Source: Brachybacterium sp. UMB0905
GTDB taxonomy: Bacteria; Actinomycetota; Actinomycetes; Actinomycetales; Dermabacteraceae
Assembly (NCBI RefSeq): GCF_002871795.1
Contig: NZ_PNHL01000002.1
Coordinates: forward strand, 1-64,000
DNA length: 64,000 bases
Direction of reading: 5' to 3'
The translations under genes and the position numbers were made by a program. The notes beneath the pieces are model-generated. The model saw only the letters and a list, made by a program, of their open reading frames with translations, searched no databases and was not told where the DNA came from. Below are positions 1-7,454 of the stretch, one piece after another (the first letter of the stretch is position 1; the number at the start of each line of letters is the position of its first letter).

Positions 1-37
1 AAGGCCCCATTCCCGGGATCCCGGGGATGGGGCCTTT
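1..37. terminator. Bidirectional hairpin terminator (copy A)
   Basis: AAGGCCCCAT pairs with ATGGGGCCTT around an inner palindromic core CCCGGGATCCCGGG, giving a very stable, nearly symmetric hairpin with A-rich and T-rich ends. Because it is symmetric it could stop transcription from either side. The same element recurs at 1130-1166 between convergent genes, where a terminator is expected. Confidence 0.7.
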
Positions 38-78
38 CCGTATGGAACTCTCCGTGGGGAAGGTGTGGAACTCTCCGT
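1..78. repeat. 78-bp direct repeat, copy A
   Basis: This segment is identical over 78 bases to 1130-1207. The two copies bracket the two WXG100 genes. Each copy starts with a long hairpin (first 37 bases) and then holds the 13-mer TGGAACTCTCCGT twice, 23 bases apart (43-55 and 66-78). The copy begins at base 1 of the window, so it may extend further left. By analogy with copy B, which follows the second WXG100 gene, copy A probably follows another gene lying outside the window. Confidence 0.9.
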
Positions 79-497
79 GCGGAAGGGGGGCTCGGCGGCC
101 GTTCAGGACCTGCAGCGGTGCATCGAGGTGCTCGCGCATCACGCGGGACTCTCAGGTGAGTGCGCATCGCGCGGGTCTCTCGGGTGCGCGCGTGCAGCAC
201 ACCCGTCTCTCAGGGGATCGCGCGGCCCACATCAGACAGCCCAACTATCGGTGCTCGCAGACGGTGCTGAGACGACTCATCCACAGCCTCTATCTCGCTC
301 ATAGTGCCTCTGACCAGTATGTTCATGAAGAATTGGGGTTGGGGAGGGGGATGGGGAGTACTCCCCATCGCATTGTCGGCCGGTGCGTTCTAGGGTGAAG
401 ACATCACCTGGGGGACAGGGATCGCGGCCGGGAGGTCGCGGTGTCCGGTCCGGTGGGTGGACCGGATGGATCGATTGAGTGTTCTGAGGAGGACAGC
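79..497. other. Gene-free region upstream of the WXG100 pair
   Basis: No convincing coding sequence is present; the open frames here lack a ribosome binding site and family resemblance. Three imperfect copies of a (G/C)CG(G/T)xCTCTC(A/G)G-like element lie at about 142-156, 170-184 and 201-215, roughly 28-31 bases apart. An 18-bp palindrome with a -10 box sits at 351-396. The transcript start would fall near 403, giving a leader of about 95 bases before the first WXG100 gene. Confidence 0.6.
351..396 (+). promoter_or_regulatory. Palindromic operator and -10 box of the WXG100 genes
   Basis: The perfect palindrome ATGGGGAGTACTCCCCAT covers 351-368. It is followed 13 bases later by GGTGCG (382-387) and then by a -10-like TAGGGT (391-396). 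The palindrome centre lies 31.5 bases before the -10, so about -43 from the expected start, where class II activators bind. No good -35 hexamer is visible, which fits an activator-dependent promoter. The same elements occur at identical spacing at 7365-7410, in front of a WXG100-hydrolase fusion gene. Confidence 0.6.
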
Positions 498-758
498 ATG
501 AAGAAGGGCATGGTTCCGGAGGCCGTTGAGCAGATGGCTCAGCAGATCACGGAGGCTGCGGAGCAGGTGCAGCAGGCCTACACCCAGGCGGCGCAGCGTG
601 TGGGTGAGTTCGACTGGACCGGTGAGGACCGCGACCGTTACGTGACGGAGTTCGAGAGCACTGTGGGTCAGGCTGTGCAGCAGGTTGTGCAGCAGGCCGG
701 TGATTTCGCGGAGCGTGCGGGCAAGAACGCTGCGGAGCAGCGTGAGGCGTCGGCCTGA
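498..758 (+). CDS. WXG100 family protein (ESX substrate, first of a pair)
   Basis: The protein has 86 residues, the usual size of EsxA/EsxB-type proteins. These fold as helical hairpins, dimerise and leave the cell through the ESX/type VII system. The central turn carries W-T-G (in DWTGED), flanked by two helices rich in Gln, Ala and Glu. I chose ATG 498 because GAGGAGG lies just upstream; an in-frame ATG at 441 would add 19 residues without family resemblance. A second WXG100 gene follows 76 bases later and is probably the partner. No ESX ATPase or membrane component is present in the window. The gap to the next gene contains an unusual run of pyrimidines at 781-801. Confidence 0.88.
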   Translation: MKKGMVPEAVEQMAQQITEAAEQVQQAYTQAAQRVGEFDWTGEDRDRYVTEFESTVGQAVQQVVQQAGDFAERAGKNAAEQREASA

Positions 759-834
759 TCGGGCTGGCTTTCATCCAGAGTTTTCTTTTCTTTCTTTTCT
801 CAGGTTTTGCCCGCAGGGGCGGAAGGGGTAGGTC

Positions 835-1104
835 ATGGCTTTCAAGGGTATGAATCCCGAAGAGGGACGCGAGGTCGCTCAGTTCATCATGGAGACCGGC
901 CAGCAGATGCTCGAGCACATCGATGCGGCGACGCAGCTGGTGACGTCCGTGGAGTGGATCGGTCCGGACTACGATGCGTACGAGGGTGACTGGAACGGCT
1001 TCATCGGCGGTGCCGTGAGCCAGCTGATCGAGCTCATGGAGGCGAAGTCCAAGGAGCTGAACCAGCACGCCGAGGAGCAGGACACCACCTCGAACAACGG
1101 CTGA
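835..1104 (+). CDS. WXG100 family protein (second of a pair)
   Basis: This 89-residue protein contains the W-I-G turn (EWIGPDYD) between two amphipathic helices, as in EsxA/EsxB proteins. It probably forms a heterodimer with the product of 498-758, though homodimers are also known in the family. The C-terminus is hydrophilic and ends in a Thr/Ser/Asn tail. A classical YxxxD/E export signal is not obvious beyond the helix. The start ATG has a weak AGG-type ribosome site. A symmetric terminator (1130-1166) follows and separates it from the convergent yajQ gene. Confidence 0.87.
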   Translation: MAFKGMNPEEGREVAQFIMETGQQMLEHIDAATQLVTSVEWIGPDYDAYEGDWNGFIGGAVSQLIELMEAKSKELNQHAEEQDTTSNNG

Positions 1105-1129
1105 CCATCGCGCCTCGCGCGCTATGGCG

Positions 1130-1166
1130 AAGGCCCCATTCCCGGGATCCCGGGGATGGGGCCTTT
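1130..1166. terminator. Bidirectional terminator between WXG100 genes and yajQ
   Basis: The same hairpin as at 1-37 lies between two convergent genes. It is symmetric enough to serve both. Confidence 0.8.
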
Positions 1167-1207
1167 CCGTATGGAACTCTCCGTGGGGAAGGTGTGGAAC
1201 TCTCCGT
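1130..1207. repeat. 78-bp direct repeat, copy B
   Basis: This copy is identical to 1-78 and diverges at the next base. It fills most of the space between the second WXG100 gene and the 3' end of the convergent yajQ gene. It carries the hairpin and two copies of TGGAACTCTCCGT (1172-1184 and 1195-1207). Confidence 0.9.
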
Positions 1208-1218
1208 TCCGAGGAGCC

Positions 1219-1707
1219 TCAGCGGTAGTTGACGAATTGCAGCGCCACATCCAGGTCCTTGCCCTTGAGCAGCGCGATCACCGCCTGCAGGTGGTCACGG
1301 CTCTTCGAGGACACCCGCAGCTCATCCCCCTGGATAAGCGGCTTCACGCCCTTGGGGCCCTCATCGCGGATGATCTTCGCGATCTTCTTCGCGTCCTCCG
1401 AGGAGATCCCCTCCTTCAGCGCCGCAGACAGCCGCACCTCCTTGCCGGACTCCTTCGGCTCACCCACATCCAGCGACTTCAGGGAGATCCCGCGGCGGAT
1501 CAGCTTGGACTGCAGAACATCCAGCACCGCCAGCACACGCTCCTCCGCATTCGCGGACATGAGGATCGCATCCCCGCTGAGCGTGACCGACGCACCGGTG
1601 TTGCGGAAGTCGTAACGCTGCGCCACCTCCTTGGCGGCCTGGTTGACGGCGTTGTCGACCTCCTGCCGGTCCAGCTTGCTGACGATGTCGAACGACGAAT
1701 CGGCCAT
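1219..1707 (-). CDS. yajQ: YajQ family nucleotide/cyclic-di-GMP binding protein
   Basis: The 162-residue protein matches the full length of the YajQ/UPF0234 family: the N-terminal [20 protein letters not shown], the central FRNTG segment and the C-terminal LQFVNYR. YajQ proteins have two ferredoxin-like domains and bind nucleotides or RNA; some bind cyclic di-GMP. Their physiological role in actinobacteria is not settled. ATG 1707 is chosen because AAGGAG lies eight bases upstream; the frame stays open further upstream but that part has no family match. It is a single-gene unit ending in the shared bidirectional terminator. Confidence 0.93.
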   Translation of the reverse strand: MADSSFDIVSKLDRQEVDNAVNQAAKEVAQRYDFRNTGASVTLSGDAILMSANAEERVLAVLDVLQSKLIRRGISLKSLDVGEPKESGKEVRLSAALKEGISSEDAKKIAKIIRDEGPKGVKPLIQGDELRVSSKSRDHLQAVIALLKGKDLDVALQFVNYR

Positions 1708-1845
1708 GCCCTGCTCCTTCCTCCCGGGGGTGCGTGAGGCGGCCCGGGCAGGCCGCTGCTCCCCATCTGCTGTGCTCCAGTGTCCCTGCTCCCCGGCCCC
1801 TGCGCACCCTGTGACGATCTTCATGGGCACTGAAGGCCCCCTGGG

Positions 1846-1875
1846 TTCGCGCCGCCGCCATGTCCCCGGTATGCT
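1846..1875 (+). promoter_or_regulatory. Possible promoter of the tRNA/rpmG region
   Basis: TATGCT at 1870-1875 is a good -10 box. TTCGCG at 1846-1851, 18 bases upstream, is a weak -35. The transcript would begin near 1882, about 50 bases before tRNA-Tyr. Confidence 0.4.
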
Positions 1876-1932
1876 GGACCAGGTCCGCTTCCCGCGGCAC
1901 CGTCCTCGCGGATGGGGCAGGGGAGCAGTCAC

Positions 1933-2014
1933 GGCAGATTACCCGAGCGGCCAAAGGGAGCTGACTGTAAATCAGCTGGCATTGCCTACGGGGGTTCGAA
2001 TCCCTCATCTGCCA
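1933..2014 (+). tRNA. tRNA-Tyr (GTA)
   Basis: A full cloverleaf of 82 bases has acceptor strands GGCAGAT and ATCTGCC, discriminator A, the anticodon loop CTGTAAA carrying GTA, a long variable arm as expected for bacterial tRNA-Tyr, and the T-loop GTTCGAATC. The CCA end is not encoded. Confidence 0.96.
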
Positions 2015-2098
2015 CGCAGTGGATCCCTGTGATCCGCCGCACGGGAACAGCCTCCCGAATTGCCTCCGGGCAGCTCGGCAAGTACTGTTCACCGGGTT

Positions 2099-2171
2099 GC
2101 CCTGATAGCTCAGTCGGCAGAGCATCTCCATGGTAAGGAGAAGGTCAAGGGTTCGATTCCCTTTCAGGGCT
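2099..2171 (+). tRNA. tRNA-Thr (GGT)
   Basis: Acceptor strands GCCCTGA and TCAGGGC pair perfectly. The D-arm TAGCTCAGTCGG, the anticodon loop ATGGTAA (anticodon GGT) and the T-loop GTTCGATTC are all present. CCA is not encoded. The tRNA-Thr, tRNA-Met, rpmG order is also seen in mycobacteria. Confidence 0.96.
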
Positions 2172-2224
2172 CTGATGGATGAGTGGCCCGATCTCGTTCG
2201 AGGTCGGGCCGCTTCATCGGTCAG

Positions 2225-2301
2225 GCCGGGGTAGCTCAGACGGTCAGAGCGCACGACTCATAATCGTGAGGTCGCGGGTTCGATCCCCGCCCTCGGTACC
2301 A
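2225..2301 (+). tRNA. tRNA-Met (CAT)
   Basis: The cloverleaf has acceptor strands GCCGGGG and CCTCGGT (two G-T pairs), the anticodon loop CTCATAA and the T-loop GTTCGATCC. The terminal CCA is encoded here, unlike in the two preceding tRNAs. The body looks like elongator tRNA-Met. A tRNA-Ile2 (CAT read after lysidine modification) cannot be excluded from sequence alone. Confidence 0.92.
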
Positions 2302-2399
2302 CGCCGGTCATCGACCGGAGTGCAGACAACCAGAACCCCCGAGCACGGGGACCTACGAGGTGCGCCGCCGGGCGTGCCACCCGGAGAAAGAGGCGAACC

Positions 2400-2570
2400 G
2401 TGGCGAGCAAGAGCTCTGACGTGCGTCCCAAGATCACCATGGCGTGCGTGGACTGCAAGTCCCGTAACTACATCACCAAGAAGAACCGTCGCAACACGCC
2501 GGACCGGCTGGAGCTGTCCAAGTTCTGCCCCACCTGCGGCAAGCAGACGGCGCACCGCGAGACCCGCTGA
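2400..2570 (+). CDS. rpmG: 50S ribosomal protein L33
   Basis: A 56-residue ribosomal protein, starting at GTG after a GGAGAAAGAGG ribosome site. It has the zinc-ribbon form of L33: CVDC near residue 16 and CPTC near residue 43, with the [15 protein letters not shown] core. It forms part of the large ribosomal subunit. The following genes are the hadAB pair, an order conserved in actinobacteria. A strong hairpin terminator follows 18 bases after the stop. Confidence 0.96.
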   Translation: MASKSSDVRPKITMACVDCKSRNYITKKNRRNTPDRLELSKFCPTCGKQTAHRETR

Positions 2571-2588
2571 CGGTCCGCACCAGCATCC

Positions 2589-2622
2589 CGAAGGCCATCC
2601 GGAACCGTCCGGATGGCCTTCG
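2589..2622 (+). terminator. rpmG terminator
   Basis: CGAAGGCCATCCGG and CCGGATGGCCTTCG form a perfect 14-bp stem with a six-base loop, 18 bases after the rpmG stop. No long T-run follows, as is common in GC-rich actinobacteria. Confidence 0.85.
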
Positions 2623-2760
2623 GCGTCTCCGCACGGCGCCGCGCTGGCCCCCTCTGCCCGCTTCGGCACAGACCCGCGCCTGCGCCGTATTCGCCGCCGG
2701 ACCTGAGAAGATCGGCCGCAGCACCCCCGTCGGCCCCATACACCTGACCCGGGAGAATCC

Positions 2761-3210
2761 ATGACCAGCACACCGGACCCCTCCTTCGCCGGCCGCACAT
2801 ACCCGCCCGGCCCCGCGCACGACATCTCCGCCGCGAAGATCGCCGAGTTCGCCCGCGCCACCAGCGCCCCCTCGCCCCTGCACACGGACCCCGCAGCAGC
2901 CCGCGAGGCGGGCTATGCGGACGTCATCTCTCCGCCCACCTTCCTGGTCTCCCTCGCCCAGGCCACCGAGGCGCAGTACATCCAGGACCCCGCGGCCGGC
3001 ATCGACTTCACCCGCGTGGTGCACGGCGAGGAGGGCTTCACGCTGCATCGGCCCGTGGTCGCGGGGGACCGGCTGATCCCCACCCTCACCGTCGAGTCCG
3101 TGCGCGCTGCCGGCGGTCACGCCATGGTCACCACCCGCGTGGATATGGCCGACGAGGACGGTGCTGCGGTGGCGAGCGTGAAGAGCATGCTCGTCATCCG
3201 CGGCGAGTGA
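2761..3210 (+). CDS. hadA: MaoC-like dehydratase, HadA/UPF0336-type subunit
   Basis: The 149-residue protein has the hot-dog fold signature of the N-terminal MaoC-like (FAS1-DH/HadA) family, including SPLHTD and the ISPPTF segment after a central helix. In mycobacteria HadA is the substrate-binding, catalytically inactive partner of HadB in (3R)-hydroxyacyl-ACP dehydration. Here too the Asp/His pair of active hydratases is missing. It lies directly upstream of the HadB-like gene, 59 bases away. In an organism that may lack mycolic acids the complex probably serves general fatty acid elongation; that is an inference. The start ATG follows GGGAG. Confidence 0.85.
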   Translation: MTSTPDPSFAGRTYPPGPAHDISAAKIAEFARATSAPSPLHTDPAAAREAGYADVISPPTFLVSLAQATEAQYIQDPAAGIDFTRVVHGEEGFTLHRPVVAGDRLIPTLTVESVRAAGGHAMVTTRVDMADEDGAAVASVKSMLVIRGE

Positions 3211-3269
3211 CACGCCGCCACGCGACCGCAGCACCCCCGGCCATGCCCATCCCGGACCAAGGAGCTTTC

Positions 3270-3734
3270 GTGACCACCACCCCCGCCTCGCACTCTGGCG
3301 CGGACCTCGCCGCCCTCACCGTGGGCCAGGAGCTCGCGCGCACGCAGCACACCATCACCCGCGACACCCTCGTGCGCTACGCCGGCGCCTCCGGAGACTT
3401 CAACCCCATCCACTACAACGACACCGCCGCCCAGGACGCAGGCCTGCCCGGAGTGATCGCCCACGGCATGCTCACCATGGGCACCGCGATCAGCGGCCTG
3501 CTCGAGGTCATCGGCGATCCCAGCCTGGTCCGGTCCTACAGCACCCGCTTCACGAGCCCCATCGAGGTGCCCGCCACCGGCGCCGTGCGGCTGGAGGTCA
3601 CCGCCGTGGTCGGCGCGATCGACGAGGATGCCCGCACCGCCCGCGTGGACATCACCGCCCAGGTGGATGGCACGAAGGTCCTGGGTCGGGCCCGTGCCGA
3701 GATCGCCCTGCACACAGTGGCAAAGACGGCATGA
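3270..3734 (+). CDS. hadB: MaoC-like (3R)-hydroxyacyl dehydratase, HadB-type subunit
   Basis: The GTG start at 3270 with AAGGAG five bases upstream gives 154 residues. An upstream ATG at 3207 would overlap hadA and has no ribosome site. The hydratase-2 motif is complete: YAGASGDFNPIHYND followed by GLPGVIAHGMLTMG, with the catalytic Asp and His. It is the likely active subunit of a HadAB heterodimer dehydrating 3-hydroxyacyl-ACP. The stop overlaps the murB start by four bases (ATGA), so hadA, hadB and murB probably form one transcript. Confidence 0.9.
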   Translation: MTTTPASHSGADLAALTVGQELARTQHTITRDTLVRYAGASGDFNPIHYNDTAAQDAGLPGVIAHGMLTMGTAISGLLEVIGDPSLVRSYSTRFTSPIEVPATGAVRLEVTAVVGAIDEDARTARVDITAQVDGTKVLGRARAEIALHTVAKTA

Positions 3735-4867
3735 GCGGCGTGTCCCTCGCTGACCTCACCACCCTGCGGGTGGGCGGCCCCATCCGCGACCTGGTCCGCG
3801 CCCGCACCGCGGAGGACGTCATCGAAGCGGTCTCCGCCGCCGATGCCGCCGGGACCCCGCTGCTCGTCCTCGGCGGCGGCTCGAACCTGCTGGCCGCCGA
3901 TGACCCCTTCGAGGGCACCGTCGTGCTGCTCGAGGACGCCGACCAAGTCCCGCAGCTGGATGCCACCTGCGAGGTGGGCGCCAGCGGAGAGCCCGACGGC
4001 ATCGACGTGGATCCTGCCGAGCTCACCCCCCTGGATCCCACCTGCGGCGGGGCGATCGTCGAGCACTTCGCAGGCGTCACCTGGGATCGGGCGGTGCAGT
4101 ACGCGATCGCCCGCGAGATGGTCGGCATCGAGGCGCTCTCCGGCATCCCCGGCACCGTCGGCGCCACCCCCATCCAGAACGTCGGCGCCTACGGCCAGGA
4201 GGTCGCCAGCACCATCACGCGCGTGCGCACCTGGGACCGCCACGAGCGCGCCGTGCGCACCATCTTCGCTGCCGACTGCGACTTCGCCTACCGCGACAGC
4301 CTCTTCAAGCGCACCCGGTACACGGGCGGCGCCCCCTCACCCACCGGCCGCTACGTCGTGCTGTCGGTGACCTTCCAGCACACCATCGGCTCTCTCAGCG
4401 CCCCCATCCGCTATCAGCAGCTCGCCGACGCCCTCGGCGTCCAGGTGGGCGAGCGCGCCCCCATGGCCGCGGTGCGCGAGGCCGTGCTGCGCATCCGTGC
4501 CAGCAAGGGCATGGTCCTGGACCCTGCCGACCACGACACCTGGAGCGCCGGCTCCTTCTTCACCAACCCCATCCTGAGCGCCGAGCAGGCCGCCGCGCTG
4601 CCTCAGCAGGCGCCGCGCTACCCCGCCGGGGACGATCGGGTGAAGACGAGCGCCGCGTGGCTCATCAGCCACTCCGGTGTCGAGCTCGGGCACGCCCTGG
4701 CGGAGCGCGCGGCGGTCTCCAGCAAGCACTCCCTGGCCCTAACCAACCGTGGAGGTGCGAGCGCCGCGGACATCGTCGAGCTGGCGCGTGACGTGCAGCA
4801 CCGGGTGCAGCAGAGCTACGGCATCCACCTCGAGCCCGAGCCGGTGCGCTGGGGCGTGGACCTGTGA
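3731..4867 (+). CDS. murB: UDP-N-acetylenolpyruvoylglucosamine reductase MurB
   Basis: MurB performs the NADPH-dependent reduction that yields UDP-MurNAc in peptidoglycan synthesis, using FAD. The FAD-binding segment LVLGGGSNLLAADD lies at about 46-59. The conserved GIPGTVGATPIQNVGAYGQE follows at about 138-157. The catalytic serine is S275 in WSAGSFFTNP, and a C-terminal Glu lies in HLEPEPV. YRDSLFK and the general layout match the type I enzyme. At 378 residues it is longer than the E. coli enzyme (about 340), partly through an acidic insertion at about 77-105. Translation is coupled to hadB by ATGA. Confidence 0.95.
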   Translation: MSGVSLADLTTLRVGGPIRDLVRARTAEDVIEAVSAADAAGTPLLVLGGGSNLLAADDPFEGTVVLLEDADQVPQLDATCEVGASGEPDGIDVDPAELTPLDPTCGGAIVEHFAGVTWDRAVQYAIAREMVGIEALSGIPGTVGATPIQNVGAYGQEVASTITRVRTWDRHERAVRTIFAADCDFAYRDSLFKRTRYTGGAPSPTGRYVVLSVTFQHTIGSLSAPIRYQQLADALGVQVGERAPMAAVREAVLRIRASKGMVLDPADHDTWSAGSFFTNPILSAEQAAALPQQAPRYPAGDDRVKTSAAWLISHSGVELGHALAERAAVSSKHSLALTNRGGASAADIVELARDVQHRVQQSYGIHLEPEPVRWGVDL

Positions 4868-4944
4868 GCGCACGGCCCCACGGCGGCGTCGCGGGGGCCG
4901 GACGCGGATCTGAGCGGTCCGGGGCGCGCTGGCCTGCCCCGGCC

Positions 4945-4990
4945 TAAGATGACGGGACACCGCGAAGCAGCGACCCCCACCGCAGGAGGC
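4945..4990 (+). promoter_or_regulatory. glyA promoter -10 and ribosome binding site
   Basis: TAAGAT (4945-4950) is a good -10 box. The transcript would start near 4957 and carry AGGAGG just before GTG 4994. This decides against the upstream in-frame ATG at 4949, which overlaps the -10 itself. Confidence 0.5.
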
Positions 4991-4993
4991 CCC

Positions 4994-6262
4994 GTGAACA
5001 TCCTCGACCAGTCCCTGGAGCACCTCGATCCGGAGATCGCGCAGGTCCTTGACCGCGAGCTGGCGCGCCAGCAGCGCACCCTCGAGATGATCGCCAGCGA
5101 GAACTTCGTCCCGCGCGCCGTGCTGCAGGCCCAGGGCTCCGTGCTCACCAACAAGTACGCCGAGGGCTACCCCGGTAAGCGCTACTACGGCGGGTGTGAA
5201 GAGGTCGACGTCGCGGAGAACCTGGCGATCCAGCGCGCCAAGGACCTGTTCGGTGCGGAGCACGCGAACGTTCAGCCCCACTCTGGCGCCACCGCCAACG
5301 CCGCGGTGATGCACGCCCTGGCCCGCCCCGGGGACAAGCTCATGGGCCTCTCGCTCGCCCACGGTGGCCACCTCACCCACGGCATGAAGATCAACTTCTC
5401 CGGCCGCCTCTACGACATCGTCGCCTACGAGACCGAGCCCGGCACCGGCCTGATCGACATGGACAAGGTGCGCGACCTCGCCCTGGCGGAGAAGCCGCAG
5501 GTGATCTGCGCCGGCTGGTCCGCGTACACCCGCCAACTCGACTTCGCCGCCTTCCGCGCGATCGCCGATGAGGTGGGCGCGAAGCTCTGGGTGGACATGG
5601 CGCACTTCGCCGGTCTCGTCGCCGCAGACCTGCACCCCAGCCCCATCCCGCACGCCGACGTCGTCTCCACCACGATCCACAAGACCATCGGTGGCCCCCG
5701 CTCGGGGATGATCCTGTCCACCGCCGAGTGGGCCAAGAAGATCGACTCCGCCGTGTTCCCCGGCCAGCAGGGCGGACCCCTCATGCACGTCATCGCGGCG
5801 AAGGCCGTGGCGCTCGGCATCGCCGCGACCGACGAGTTCCGCGACCGGCAGGCCCGCACCCTGGAGGGCGCTCGCCTCCTCGCCGAGCGCCTGGGCCGCG
5901 AGGACGCCGTCGGCAGCGGCATCAAGGTCATCTCCGGCGGCACCGACGTGCACCTGGTGCTCGTGGACCTGGTGGACAGCGAACTCGATGGCCAGCAGGC
6001 AGAGGACCGCCTGCACGAGGTGGGCATCACCGTCAACCGCAACGCCGTGCCCAACGATCCGCGTCCCCCGCGGGTCACCTCGGGCCTGCGCATCGGCACC
6101 CCGGCCCTGGCCACGCGAGGCTTCGGCGCTGAGGAGTTCACCGAGGTGGCCGACATCATCGCGCTCGCGCTGACCGACGGCGCAGACCTCACTACCCTGC
6201 GCCGCCGCGCCGAGGAGCTCTCCCGCCGCGTCCCGCTGTACACGAACCTCGCCCAGTACTGA
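4994..6262 (+). CDS. glyA: Serine hydroxymethyltransferase
   Basis: A cytosolic PLP enzyme that interconverts serine and glycine and loads one-carbon units on tetrahydrofolate. It has 422 residues, the usual size. The PLP lysine is K230 in [14 protein letters not shown]; most relatives have HKTLRGPR, so this is a mild variant. [22 protein letters not shown] and the VDMAHFAGL segment are intact. GTG is chosen because AGGAGG lies four bases upstream. Next comes folD, the next enzyme of one-carbon metabolism, but a terminator (6271-6299) lies between them. Confidence 0.96.
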   Translation: MNILDQSLEHLDPEIAQVLDRELARQQRTLEMIASENFVPRAVLQAQGSVLTNKYAEGYPGKRYYGGCEEVDVAENLAIQRAKDLFGAEHANVQPHSGATANAAVMHALARPGDKLMGLSLAHGGHLTHGMKINFSGRLYDIVAYETEPGTGLIDMDKVRDLALAEKPQVICAGWSAYTRQLDFAAFRAIADEVGAKLWVDMAHFAGLVAADLHPSPIPHADVVSTTIHKTIGGPRSGMILSTAEWAKKIDSAVFPGQQGGPLMHVIAAKAVALGIAATDEFRDRQARTLEGARLLAERLGREDAVGSGIKVISGGTDVHLVLVDLVDSELDGQQAEDRLHEVGITVNRNAVPNDPRPPRVTSGLRIGTPALATRGFGAEEFTEVADIIALALTDGADLTTLRRRAEELSRRVPLYTNLAQY

Positions 6263-6270
6263 GAGGGCGG

Positions 6271-6299
6271 CGGCCCCGCGCCTGCACGGCGCGGGGCCG
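6271..6299 (+). terminator. glyA terminator
   Basis: CGGCCCCGCGCC and GGCGCGGGGCCG form a 12-bp stem with a five-base loop, nine bases after the glyA stop. Confidence 0.85.
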
Positions 6300-6438
6300 T
6301 GCCGTGCTCATCTGGCCTGCCTCGATCATCGGCGCTCTTCACCCCCTCGACGCCGAGCACCTGGGCCGGCCGCCGGACCACTGCAGTGCCCTGTCACTGA
6401 CTCCACTGACCCGTCACCGACTCCATGGAGGAGACCCC

Positions 6439-7338
6439 ATGACCGCACAGATCCTGGATGGAAAGGCCACCGCGAAGGCCATCAAGAACGAGCTCGCCGA
6501 GCGGGTCACCGCCCTGGTGGAGGCTGGGCATCGACGCCCGGGCCTGGCGACCGTGCTGGTGGGGGAGGACCCGGGATCGGCGGCGTATGTCCGCGGCAAG
6601 CATCGTGACAGCGCCCAGATCGGCCTGGAGTCCATCCAGGAGCACCTGCCGGAGAACACCACGCAGGAGCAGCTCGAGCAGGTCATCGACAAGCTCAACG
6701 CGGACCCGGCCTGCACCGGGTACATCGTCCAGCTGCCGCTGCCCAAGCACATCGACACCGACGCGATCCTCGAGCGCATCGACCCGGCCAAGGACGCCGA
6801 CGGCCTGCACCCCATGAACCTCGGGCGTCTGGTCCTGAACGCGAACCGGCCCATCGAGACCCCGCTGCCGTGCACCCCGCGCGCCGTGATCGAGCTGATG
6901 AGCCGCCACGGCCTGGACCTGAAGGGCAAGGACGTCGTGGTGGTGGGGCGCGGCGTGACCGTCGGCCGCTCCATCGGCGCGCTCATGACCCGCCGCGAGC
7001 ACAACGCCACCGTGACCCTCACCCACACCGGCACCACGGACCTGCCCGTGCATCTGCGCCGCGCCGACGTCATCGTCGCCGCCGCAGGCGTGGCCCACCT
7101 GGTGCGGCCCGAGGATGTCAAGCCCGGCGCGATCGTCCTGGACGTGGGCGTCTCCCGCCAGGAGGACCCCGAGACCGGCAAGGCCAAGCTCGTGGGCGAT
7201 GTGGACCCGGGCGTGGCCGAGGTGGCCTCCTGGATCTCCCCGAACCCCGGCGGTGTGGGCCCCATGACCCGCGCCCTGCTGGTGCAGAACGTCGTGGAGA
7301 TGGCCGAGCACGCGGCGGGGATCCACGCCGCGGACTGA
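6439..7338 (+). CDS. folD: Methylenetetrahydrofolate dehydrogenase/cyclohydrolase
   Basis: This bifunctional enzyme oxidises methylene-THF to methenyl-THF and hydrolyses it to formyl-THF. The protein has 299 residues. The catalytic lysine K54 lies in [10 protein letters not shown]. The conserved [14 protein letters not shown]-like KDADGLHP and the Rossmann GRGVTVGRS are present, as is the C-terminal PGGVGPMT. The ATG follows GGAGGAG; an upstream in-frame ATG at 6304 would add 45 residues outside the family. The gene stands in a one-carbon group with glyA. Confidence 0.96.
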   Translation: MTAQILDGKATAKAIKNELAERVTALVEAGHRRPGLATVLVGEDPGSAAYVRGKHRDSAQIGLESIQEHLPENTTQEQLEQVIDKLNADPACTGYIVQLPLPKHIDTDAILERIDPAKDADGLHPMNLGRLVLNANRPIETPLPCTPRAVIELMSRHGLDLKGKDVVVVGRGVTVGRSIGALMTRREHNATVTLTHTGTTDLPVHLRRADVIVAAAGVAHLVRPEDVKPGAIVLDVGVSRQEDPETGKAKLVGDVDPGVAEVASWISPNPGGVGPMTRALLVQNVVEMAEHAAGIHAAD

Positions 7339-7356
7339 CCTCGTCCGGACGCTCAC

Positions 7357-7390
7357 GGGGCGCCATGGGGAGCTCTCCCCATGGCGCCCC
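7357..7390. terminator. Perfect 16-bp-stem hairpin after folD
   Basis: The two arms 7357-7372 and 7375-7390 are perfectly complementary with only two bases between them. This is a plausible folD terminator. Its inner part is also the palindrome ATGGGGAGCTCTCCCCAT (7365-7382) shared with the WXG100 promoter at 351, so the site may act both as terminator and as protein-binding site. Confidence 0.7.
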
Positions 7391-7416
7391 GCTGTGGTGC
7401 GACCTACCGTTAGGTC
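7365..7416 (+). promoter_or_regulatory. Promoter and operators of the WXG100-hydrolase gene
   Basis: The 18-bp inverted repeat at 7365-7382 is followed by GGTGCG (7396-7401) and the -10-like TACCGT (7405-7410), at exactly the spacing found at 351-396. A second inverted repeat, GACCTA-CCGT-TAGGTC (7401-7416), overlaps the -10 and could bind a repressor. The transcript would start near 7417, with a leader of about 38 bases. Confidence 0.55.
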
Positions 7417-7454
7417 GGCAGGTGTGGATTGACGGAAATGGGAAGAGAACGGGG

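Noticed and set aside
79..240. CRISPR-like array from spaced repeats
   Set aside because: The units are only about 15 bases, imperfect and three in number, with no cas gene. This is not a CRISPR array.
27..398. Open frame of 123 codons at the left end
   Set aside because: It starts inside the hairpin repeat, has no ribosome site and no recognisable family. The region looks regulatory.
1460..2254. Long minus-strand frame across yajQ and the tRNAs
   Set aside because: It overlaps yajQ in another frame and runs through two tRNA genes, so it is a GC-rich artefact.
4868..4993. Riboswitch upstream of glyA
   Set aside because: The leader after the predicted start is only about 37 bases, too short for a known aptamer.
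6870..7454. Upstream part of the frame that continues into the WXG100-hydrolase gene
   Set aside because: It lies in another frame over folD and crosses a hairpin and a promoter. The real start with a WXG100 domain is at 7455.
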